DNA of 64,000 bases, taken from Bin80 sp964291275. GTDB taxonomy: Bacteria; Bacteroidota; Rhodothermia; Rhodothermales; Bin80. Location of the stretch: assembly GCA_964291275.2 (NCBI GenBank), contig OZ219799.1:992001-1056000 (forward strand), written 5' to 3'. Position 1 is the first letter of the stretch, and each line of letters starts with the position of its first letter. Shown here in pieces: positions 27,995 through 35,058 of the stretch. The notes under the pieces were generated by a model. That model had not been told where the DNA came from. It saw only the letters and a list, made by a program, of their open reading frames with translations, and did not search any database. Made by a program: the position numbers and the translations under genes.

Positions 27995-30610
27995 ATGATG
28001 TTATTCTCCGGCCGATCTGATTTTGCTGTGCCTTTCTGGCGGCAGCTGTTGTTCATTGGTCTGCTTGTTCCTGCGCATGCTCTAGCTCAGCATCCCAGGT
28101 ATGACACGTACACGGGTTTTGCTACTGATACTATACCGGTATTACCGGCGGCTGAGCAACACCCGTCTTTATACTTTTCCACGGATTTTATTCCGGAGCT
28201 CCGTTCGCGCAAGGATGATCAGAGTTCAAGGTACTATATCCTTTGGCAGCGCTTCAGATCGGATGCTCTCGGGTACATCAATAAAGATGCGTCTACTCTG
28301 GATGAAAACGATCGCCCTCAAGCAGCAAAGACATTAGCCTTCTGGTGGTTGGTGGAGGAAGATTCAACCGCACTCCAAAGGGCAATTGAGGCTTTACTGC
28401 TGGCCTATGACGGTGTGCCCCAGACTGGAGAAAAGCCTTATGATGAGATTTACCGTGCAACCTGGTTGCAGAATTACGCTGCGGCCTATGACTGGGTTTT
28501 TGATCAGTTGACCTCAGATCAGAACACCGAAATTCGTCGTCGCATAGCGGAAGAGACGCAGTACCTGAGGGACAATATTATGGTTGGGGCCCGTTTGGCA
28601 CCGCGCCCGCATAATCATCGGTCCAAGCCGGCTTGGGCAATCGGCACTGCGGCACTGGTGCTTTCTGACCATGATCAGGCCGCAGATTGGCTCTCACACG
28701 CTCTGGAAGCAGCAAATACAGTGACGACGTACCAGTTTAGTGCAGACGGAATCTATCGTGAAGGTGGACACTATTGGATGTATAATGCAGTAAACTTTAT
28801 CCCTTTTCTCTGGCATTATCTGAACGTGTCAGGTGTGGATCTATTTGATGAGTATCAACCAGCGTTCGAATGGCCGATCAGAGTGCGCACGGGGCGTGGA
28901 CAGATCCCGAATATAGAGGACTCTTATCTCAAACCGGCTCCTACGCATATGGTGGCTGCTGCATACAGAGGCAAACGAACGGAATTGAATCCCAATGAAG
29001 ACTTTGCCGCGATCTGTCAGTGGAATTTTGAGAGGACCCGCTTTATTGGCTATGATTATACAGGTGCCACCGCAGATGTGACATGGGAAATTGACGAGTA
29101 TATATTGTTCGACAACTCCATTGAGCCCGCTGCTCCATCGGCATCCCCAAATCAATTTCTGGAAGGTGGGCAGGTCGTTTTTCGCAGGAGTTGGGAACCC
29201 GAGTCAGGTGATCGGTACCTGCTTTTCCATGGTGTTGCCGAGGCGGACAACCATAATCATCCAGACCAATTATCTTTTTTCCTGGAGGGGAACGATGCCA
29301 TTTTGGCCCCAGACGCAGGCTATGGCCCTGCCGGATTCTCTGACGATCGGCGTGAATCCTGGTATCTTACTCCCAAGGCACACAATATTGTGACAGCAGA
29401 TGGATATCCACCCGTGACGGACAGCGTGCTTAGGCCGCCGCCTACATATAACGTTACTCCTGCGGCCCGCTATGAGATTGATTCCAAATTTTTTGGGTTT
29501 GCAGAAAAGGAAACAGGCTATGTCCGTCCAGATGATGCACGTTTACGCCGGGCGATTGCCTTTGTTGATCAGGACTTTTTTGTTGTCTCAGACTTAGTTT
29601 ACGGCTCGAAGGAACATACCTACAGGACTTATTTGCATGGGCGCGGGACGTTCAATCAGGAGGGAAACTATATGTCTTGGTCTCCCTTCGCAACCCGCTT
29701 CGGAGCTGCCGCAAGGTTGGATGCATTTATGCTGCCCGAGTCTGCGGATCTAAGCGTGGAAATCGGATACGTCAGCCTTTTCAAAGATGAGCGGCTTGAA
29801 CGCTATGTTGAAGCGGCGCAGGTCGGCCAGGAAGCGGCATTCATTCAGCTACTTTTGCCGGCCTCCCAAGAGGCCCCCGTTCCAGAAGTTGATGACCTAA
29901 GCACAGAGAACTATGTAGCTGCCAAGCTCACCCGATCGGATACGTTGGATTACGTTTTTCTACAGCCACGATCCGAGCCTCGCGAACTAGACATACTCGC
30001 GTCGGACGCGACGTTTGCATGGCTACGAAGCACTGACGCAGGGTGGCGGAATGTAGCTGTTCGCGAAGCGAGTTTCTTCGAGGGTGCTGAGGTAGAGATC
30101 TATTCCGATTCAAAGGTGACGCTTGCTCTGGATGCAAGCGTTCGTGGGATCCTCGATATTGCTATGCCTTTGGTGCACCCATCAGTACAGATTGAAGTCG
30201 TCATGATGGATGCAGAGTCGGTGCAGGAGGTGCGTGTGAATGAGCAAATAAACCCCTTCACACTCCAGGGAGATCGTCTGTTGATTGGTTTAAAAAGAAC
30301 GAGCATTGAGCCGATCCCCGATCCTGTCCTTCCAAGTCGGCTGCAAGCCTATCCAAATCCATTCAGTTACGATGTAACTCTGGAGGTGCCGGTACGACAT
30401 CAAGGCCTTTATAGTGTTGAGGTATACAACCTCTTGGGTCAGCGGATACGAGAGCTTGAAGGAAAAAGCCTGATTGGAGATGAAACGGTCCGCATCGTGT
30501 GGGATGGATATACTATATCTGGTTCGCCCGCTCCCGCTGCCGTATACCTTATCCGGATGACGGATGCGAGTGGTGCGGTTCAGTTTGGTCGTGTTGTGCG
30601 CATCAGATAA
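27995..30610 (+). CDS. Heparinase II/III-fold polysaccharide lyase with T9SS sorting domain
   Basis: 871 residues from the ATG at 27995; an in-frame start at 27950 adds 15 residues in front of the signal-peptide region and is less likely. The N-terminal alpha/alpha barrel (about 40-370) contains an RPHNHRSK segment near residue 206, in the position of the catalytic Asn-His of PL15/PL17-type enzymes, and YREGGHYWMYNA. The heparinase II/III beta-sandwich (about 395-620) has NHNHPDQLSFFLEG near residue 418. The last 90 residues are a T9SS sorting domain (QAYPNPF, VEVYNLLGQRI, PAAVYLIRMT). Family knowledge: beta-elimination of uronic-acid polymers. The exact PL family (15, 17, 39 or a new one) is uncertain. 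T9SS export places it at the cell surface or outside. Confidence 0.8.
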   Translation: MMLFSGRSDFAVPFWRQLLFIGLLVPAHALAQHPRYDTYTGFATDTIPVLPAAEQHPSLYFSTDFIPELRSRKDDQSSRYYILWQRFRSDALGYINKDASTLDENDRPQAAKTLAFWWLVEEDSTALQRAIEALLLAYDGVPQTGEKPYDEIYRATWLQNYAAAYDWVFDQLTSDQNTEIRRRIAEETQYLRDNIMVGARLAPRPHNHRSKPAWAIGTAALVLSDHDQAADWLSHALEAANTVTTYQFSADGIYREGGHYWMYNAVNFIPFLWHYLNVSGVDLFDEYQPAFEWPIRVRTGRGQIPNIEDSYLKPAPTHMVAAAYRGKRTELNPNEDFAAICQWNFERTRFIGYDYTGATADVTWEIDEYILFDNSIEPAAPSASPNQFLEGGQVVFRRSWEPESGDRYLLFHGVAEADNHNHPDQLSFFLEGNDAILAPDAGYGPAGFSDDRRESWYLTPKAHNIVTADGYPPVTDSVLRPPPTYNVTPAARYEIDSKFFGFAEKETGYVRPDDARLRRAIAFVDQDFFVVSDLVYGSKEHTYRTYLHGRGTFNQEGNYMSWSPFATRFGAAARLDAFMLPESADLSVEIGYVSLFKDERLERYVEAAQVGQEAAFIQLLLPASQEAPVPEVDDLSTENYVAAKLTRSDTLDYVFLQPRSEPRELDILASDATFAWLRSTDAGWRNVAVREASFFEGAEVEIYSDSKVTLALDASVRGILDIAMPLVHPSVQIEVVMMDAESVQEVRVNEQINPFTLQGDRLLIGLKRTSIEPIPDPVLPSRLQAYPNPFSYDVTLEVPVRHQGLYSVEVYNLLGQRIRELEGKSLIGDETVRIVWDGYTISGSPAPAAVYLIRMTDASGAVQFGRVVRIR

Positions 30611-30824
30611 CCGAGGGTTTGGCAGAGCTCGGATCATTGATCAGGGGCATACGGGTTGCAGTACTTATAAGGAACCCCCGATTGAATCCATGGATCAGAG
30701 AATGATCCTCCCGGAGCCTAGAATCCTCTTTGTTTTTGAAGGGGCTGATACGTTAGTGTTTTTTTGAGATTGAAATGAGAGATAGTGACGGAAAAGTTGC
30801 AATTTCTCAATATTATTTATTAAC

Positions 30825-30835
30825 TTGTATTACAT
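30825..30835. promoter_or_regulatory. Candidate FadR-type operator upstream of the duplicated beta-helix gene
   Basis: TTGTATTACAT has the GT-N3-AC core and nearly matches the 11-mer at 20390-20400. It lies within the inter-operon gap 30611-30896, which is AT-rich, suggesting an internal promoter. A weaker, reverse-strand relative (ATATCATACAA on the plus strand) is at 44698-44708, before the PL17 gene. The assignment is inferential. Confidence 0.28.
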
Positions 30836-30896
30836 CATAGACGTGTAATGTATTGTATGTACATTGCACGCACCACTAATTAGAACGGATTTACTC

Positions 30897-33305
30897 ATGC
30901 GTACAACTACCACCTATTTTGGGCTCGTGATTGCCTTGGTATTCTTGGGAGTCAGGCCTGCTTTTGCTCAGACCACAATTGAAATAGAAGCTGGCCAGAA
31001 CACATTGAATGATGCTCTGGCAGGGGCTGGGCCGGGAGATACGATTGTCTTAACGACAGACGGAGGCGAGTATCTTACTGACAGCAACATAAATATCGCA
31101 TTTCCAGTTACGATTCGGGCAGCTGCCGGATTGAGCGAGCGGCCGGTGATCAAGCATAGTGAGGTGATAAGCACGGCAGTCATCTTCGAGATCTGGAACT
31201 CGCTGCACCTTGACGGCGTCGAAATCGATGGGCAGGCTGGAACGGATTACAATGCCAAGTACTTGCTTCGCATTCGTCAACAGAACGACGCTGGTGACTT
31301 ACAACTCGACCCTGCAACTGTACTCAAGGTCACCGACAGCTATCTCCATGATGTGATTGACGGAGGCGACGGGAATTTTTTGCGACAGTATGCCTATACC
31401 TTAGTTGATTCGGTAATCTTCCGCAATTCGATTTTAAGCGGTAGCGGTAAAGAAGGGATCCGGATCAAGGATGAGTCAAGTGAACGCAGCGGCTTCGGGT
31501 TCTTTAATGTGAACTATTTCGAAGTGTCCAACACAACGATAGCCAATACCAAGCAATCGGCCGTCTATGTCTACAGCGGCGATCTCGATCCAGCTACACC
31601 TGAGCCTGAGTTTATTGTTGATCGTCTTACCTGTTACAATTGCGGTGGATTGGAGACAGGTGCCGGTGCGGGTAACGGGCGTGCAATTTGGCCAAGAGAT
31701 ATGCAAACAGCCACGATCACCAATACCATTATTGCAAACAGCTTGGCGGATAAGGATTGGAGCGTTAATCTCAGGGGTACCTCAAGCATATCGCACAGCA
31801 ACGTCTTCATGGTTTCGCCGATCCAGCTAAGCGATAACTCTACGCAAGCTGACATTTCTGAAATTGACCCCGAATTTGCCAATCCAGAAATGTTGGATTT
31901 CACTCTTCCCGCGAGTTCTCCACTTCTTTCAATGGGGACCGATGGAATGGGGATCGGAGATATGCGGTGGATAACGTCAAGCGGGGGTGCCGGGACCACA
32001 ATTGAAATAGAAGCTGGCCAGAACACATTGAATGATGCTCTGGCAGGGGCTGGGCCGGGAGATACGATTGTCTTAACGACAGACGGAGGCGAGTATCTTA
32101 CTGACAGCAACATAAATATCGCATTTCCAGTTACGATTCGGGCAGCTGCCGGATTGAGCGAGCGGCCGGTGATCAAGCATAGTGAGGTGATAAGCACGGC
32201 AGTCATCTTCGAGATCTGGAACTCGCTGCACCTTGACGGCGTCGAAATCGATGGGCAGGCTGGAACGGATTACAATGCCAAGTACTTGCTTCGCATTCGT
32301 CAACAGAACGACGCTGGTGACTTACAACTCGACCCTGCAACTGTACTCAAGGTCACCGACAGCTATCTCCATGATGTGATTGACGGAGGCGACGGGAATT
32401 TTTTGCGACAGTATGCCTATACCTTAGTTGATTCGGTAATCTTCCGCAATTCGATTTTAAGCGGTAGCGGTAAAGAAGGGATCCGGATCAAGGATGAGTC
32501 AAGTGAACGCAGCGGCTTCGGGTTCTTTAATGTGAACTATTTCGAAGTGTCCAACACAACGATAGCCAATACCAAGCAATCGGCCGTCTATGTCTACAGC
32601 GGCGATCTCGATCCAGCTACACCTGAGCCTGAGTTTATTGTTGATCGTCTTACCTGTTACAATTGCGGTGGATTGGAGACAGGTGCCGGTGCGGGTAACG
32701 GGCGTGCAATTTGGCCAAGAGATATGCAAACAGCCACGATCACCAATACTATTATTGCAAACAGCTTGGCGGATAAGGATTGGAGCGTTAATCTCAGGGG
32801 TACCTCAAGCATATCGCACAGCAACGTCTTCATGGTTTCGCCGATCCAGCTAAGCGATAACTCTACGCAAGCTGACATTTCTGAAATTGACCCCGAATTT
32901 ACCAATCCAGAAATGTTGGATTTCACTCTTCCCGCGAGTTCTCCACTTCTTACAATGGGGACCGATGGAATGGGAATCGGAGATATGCGGTGGATAACGT
33001 CGAACGTGGCCATAGAAGAAGACACTCCTATTCCAAGCGAGACTGATATCGTACTGGATCAGAATTATCCCAATCCGTTCAATATCGAAACTACGATCCC
33101 GTACTACCTGGGTCGTAGTGGCCATGTTACGCTGGAGGTGTTTGATCTGTTAGGCAGAAGCGTTGCCCGTCTGAAGGACGGATATGATTCTGCGGGTTCT
33201 TACTCCGTTTCTCTTTCGATGCAACAACAGGGAGTCGGCACCTATTTCTACAGACTTACTGTGGATGGTGAGAGTACGTGGCGTAAACTGGTGGTGGTCA
33301 AGTAA
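30897..33305 (+). CDS. Internally duplicated right-handed beta-helix protein with T9SS sorting domain
   Basis: 802 residues from the ATG at 30897; a TTG at 30864 would add 11 residues before the signal peptide and is unlikely. The signal peptide ends at RPAFAQ. Two copies of a 336-341-residue beta-helix module follow, almost identical in sequence, each starting TTIEIEAGQNTLNDALAG. Each contains GPGDTIVLTTDGGEYL, HLDGVEIDGQAG, a GSGKEGIRIKDES segment and IDPEF. The layout resembles chondroitinase-B/PL6-like or DUF4957-type helices, but I do not find the PL6 catalytic NK...LRHGN pair. It may bind or cut polyuronate. The C-terminus from about 715 is a T9SS domain (NYPNPFNIETT, VFDLLGRSVARL, GTYFYRLTV, KLVVVK). 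It sits between the heparinase-fold lyase and two PL6 lyases. Confidence 0.82.
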   Translation: MRTTTTYFGLVIALVFLGVRPAFAQTTIEIEAGQNTLNDALAGAGPGDTIVLTTDGGEYLTDSNINIAFPVTIRAAAGLSERPVIKHSEVISTAVIFEIWNSLHLDGVEIDGQAGTDYNAKYLLRIRQQNDAGDLQLDPATVLKVTDSYLHDVIDGGDGNFLRQYAYTLVDSVIFRNSILSGSGKEGIRIKDESSERSGFGFFNVNYFEVSNTTIANTKQSAVYVYSGDLDPATPEPEFIVDRLTCYNCGGLETGAGAGNGRAIWPRDMQTATITNTIIANSLADKDWSVNLRGTSSISHSNVFMVSPIQLSDNSTQADISEIDPEFANPEMLDFTLPASSPLLSMGTDGMGIGDMRWITSSGGAGTTIEIEAGQNTLNDALAGAGPGDTIVLTTDGGEYLTDSNINIAFPVTIRAAAGLSERPVIKHSEVISTAVIFEIWNSLHLDGVEIDGQAGTDYNAKYLLRIRQQNDAGDLQLDPATVLKVTDSYLHDVIDGGDGNFLRQYAYTLVDSVIFRNSILSGSGKEGIRIKDESSERSGFGFFNVNYFEVSNTTIANTKQSAVYVYSGDLDPATPEPEFIVDRLTCYNCGGLETGAGAGNGRAIWPRDMQTATITNTIIANSLADKDWSVNLRGTSSISHSNVFMVSPIQLSDNSTQADISEIDPEFTNPEMLDFTLPASSPLLTMGTDGMGIGDMRWITSNVAIEEDTPIPSETDIVLDQNYPNPFNIETTIPYYLGRSGHVTLEVFDLLGRSVARLKDGYDSAGSYSVSLSMQQQGVGTYFYRLTVDGESTWRKLVVVK
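30971..31993. repeat. Tandem duplication, copy 1 (1023-base unit)
   Basis: The first 1008 bases of this unit recur at 31994-33001 with four substitutions (31727 C/T, 31878 G/A, 31929 T/A, 31952 G/A relative to +1023). The first 756 bases are identical. The unit is 341 codons, so the frame is kept. The last 15 bases (31979-31993) form a Gly-rich linker between copies. Confidence 0.97.
31994..33001. repeat. Tandem duplication, copy 2
   Basis: Second copy of the 1023-base unit, matching 30971-31978. Two of the four differences change the protein (Ala to Thr in EFANPE/EFTNPE, Ser to Thr in LLSMG/LLTMG). The copy runs directly into the linker before the T9SS sorting domain. The differences cluster in the last quarter, which argues against a simple assembly artefact and fits a recent duplication with partial homogenisation. 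Confidence 0.97.
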
Positions 33306-33309
33306 TCTA

Positions 33310-35058
33310 GTGTTCCAGATTCTGGATAGCAAAGACATCGTTAAGTGTGTATTATGGTTGCTTCTCGCTCCATCTGTAGCTCATGCGCAGGTGGAGCGTG
33401 TGGCTAGTACTCCGCAGGAGCTTGAGGATGCGATTACGTCCTCGGAGCCGGGGGACGTAGTAGTCATGGCAAATGGTACCTGGACCGATGTCGCCATTGA
33501 GTTTCATAATGAAGGTGCTGAGGGAGACACCATCACACTCCGGGCCGAAACACCCGGGCAGGTAATCCTGACTGGCGCTTCCCGTCTGGAAATTGGCGGA
33601 TCCTATCTCAAGGTGGATGGCTTGTGGTTTGATCAAGGTGTGTTACGTGATGGGCATATTATTGAATTTAGACGTTCGTCCTCACGTTTGACCACCCATA
33701 GCCGTCTTACAAACTGTACCATAACCAACTATAATCCTCCAAGCTATTTGACGGAGTACAAATGGGTTTCTATTTACGGCTCACACAATCGTGTTGATCA
33801 TTGTCATTTTGCCGGGAAAAGCCACGACGGCGCAACGGTCGTAGTGTGGTTGCGTGATCCGCCCAACGACAGCCCAGTGTGGCATCGAATCGATAATAAC
33901 TACTTCGGACCCCGACCAGAGCTGGGCAAGAATGGTGGAGAAACCATTCGTATTGGCACCAGCAGCCGCTCAATGCAGGATGCGAATGTGACTGTGGAGC
34001 ATAATCTCTTTGAGGAATGTGATGGAGAGATCGAAATCATCTCGAACAAGACTGGCAACAATGTTTTCCGACACAATACCTTCCGGCGCTCATCAGGCAC
34101 GTTGACTCTAAGGCATGGCAATGAAGCCAGTGTGTATGGCAACTATTTTTTAGGAGAAGGCAAGTCAGGAACAGGTGGTGTTCGAATTATTGGCGAGCGA
34201 CACAGGGTTTACAACAACTATTTCCAAGGCTTGAGAGGCACGGGTTACCGTGCTGCCTTGGCTGTTGTCAACGGTGTTCCGAACTCTCCGCTTAACAGAT
34301 ATTTTCAAGTTAAGGATGCAGTGGTGGCTTTCAATACATTTGTCGATGTTGAAGAGACATTCGTCTTGGGAGCAGGAAAGAGCTCGGAGCAATCCCTCGC
34401 CCCTGATGGACTCCAGGTTGCTAATAACCTGGTCGTGACCCGCAACGGACCGATCATAGAGTACGAGGATACACCTCTCAATATCACCTATGTGTCTAAC
34501 GTGTTCTTTGGAGCTGACCTTGGTATTGGGCAGGTTGATGGTATACTCATTGCTGATCCAGCACTTGTTCTTGATCAAGATCTATGGCGAATACCCAGTA
34601 CGAGCGTGGCAGTGGGGGCAGCTACCGCAATAGACTTTGTAACGCATGACATTGATGGGCAGGAACGGGATGGGACCCCTGATATTGGAGCCGATGAAAT
34701 CAGCTTATCTCCGGTCCTTTATCGGCCTCTCACATCACAGGATGTTGGTCCGTCGTACCTCAGCCTTGTATTGCATTCTGAGCGGCCTGCGTCTACAGCA
34801 TCGATTGCAGCTGTGCAGGTGTATCCTAATCCGTTTAGATCCACCGTCACGATTGATTTTAAGCTTGTAACTCCCGGCTTTGTGCAGCTGAGCGTCTATG
34901 ACCTGTTAGGGCGCGAGGTGGCTACAATGGCTGATGGTACCAGGAATCCAGGCAATTACCTCGCCACGTTTGATGGATCCAGGCTTGTTCCCGGGATCTA
35001 TTTTATTGTAGTCGAAGCGGGCGGTTTACGCATGAAGCATACCTTGATTAAGCATTGA
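33310..35058 (+). CDS. PL6-family alginate lyase with T9SS sorting domain
   Basis: 582 residues if translation starts at the GTG at 33310, four bases after the previous stop. This start gives a signal peptide (VKCVLWLLLAPSVAHAQ). The longer frame from 33184 overlaps the preceding gene and is rejected. The beta-helix carries the PL6/chondroitinase-B landmarks KNGGETIRIGTSSRSMQD, IISNKTGNN with K247, and LTLRHGN with R268. The Lys-Arg spacing of 21 equals that of the catalytic pair K220/R241 I recall for AlyGC. The C-terminus is a T9SS domain (VYPNPFRSTVT, VYDLLGREVATM, GIYFIVVEA). PL6 enzymes cleave alginate (or dermatan/chondroitin) by beta-elimination; the alginate context favours the former. 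It overlaps the next PL6 gene by four bases. Confidence 0.9.
   Translation: MFQILDSKDIVKCVLWLLLAPSVAHAQVERVASTPQELEDAITSSEPGDVVVMANGTWTDVAIEFHNEGAEGDTITLRAETPGQVILTGASRLEIGGSYLKVDGLWFDQGVLRDGHIIEFRRSSSRLTTHSRLTNCTITNYNPPSYLTEYKWVSIYGSHNRVDHCHFAGKSHDGATVVVWLRDPPNDSPVWHRIDNNYFGPRPELGKNGGETIRIGTSSRSMQDANVTVEHNLFEECDGEIEIISNKTGNNVFRHNTFRRSSGTLTLRHGNEASVYGNYFLGEGKSGTGGVRIIGERHRVYNNYFQGLRGTGYRAALAVVNGVPNSPLNRYFQVKDAVVAFNTFVDVEETFVLGAGKSSEQSLAPDGLQVANNLVVTRNGPIIEYEDTPLNITYVSNVFFGADLGIGQVDGILIADPALVLDQDLWRIPSTSVAVGAATAIDFVTHDIDGQERDGTPDIGADEISLSPVLYRPLTSQDVGPSYLSLVLHSERPASTASIAAVQVYPNPFRSTVTIDFKLVTPGFVQLSVYDLLGREVATMADGTRNPGNYLATFDGSRLVPGIYFIVVEAGGLRMKHTLIKH

Noticed and set aside
30971..33001. Dismissing the duplication as an assembly error
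   Set aside because: The four substitutions and the distinct junctions (Gly-rich linker versus T9SS linker) distinguish the copies, although long-read confirmation is still needed.
33184..33309. Upstream extension of the first PL6 gene (open frame from 33184)
   Set aside because: It lies within the T9SS domain of the preceding gene in another frame. The GTG at 33310 gives a proper signal peptide right after the upstream stop.
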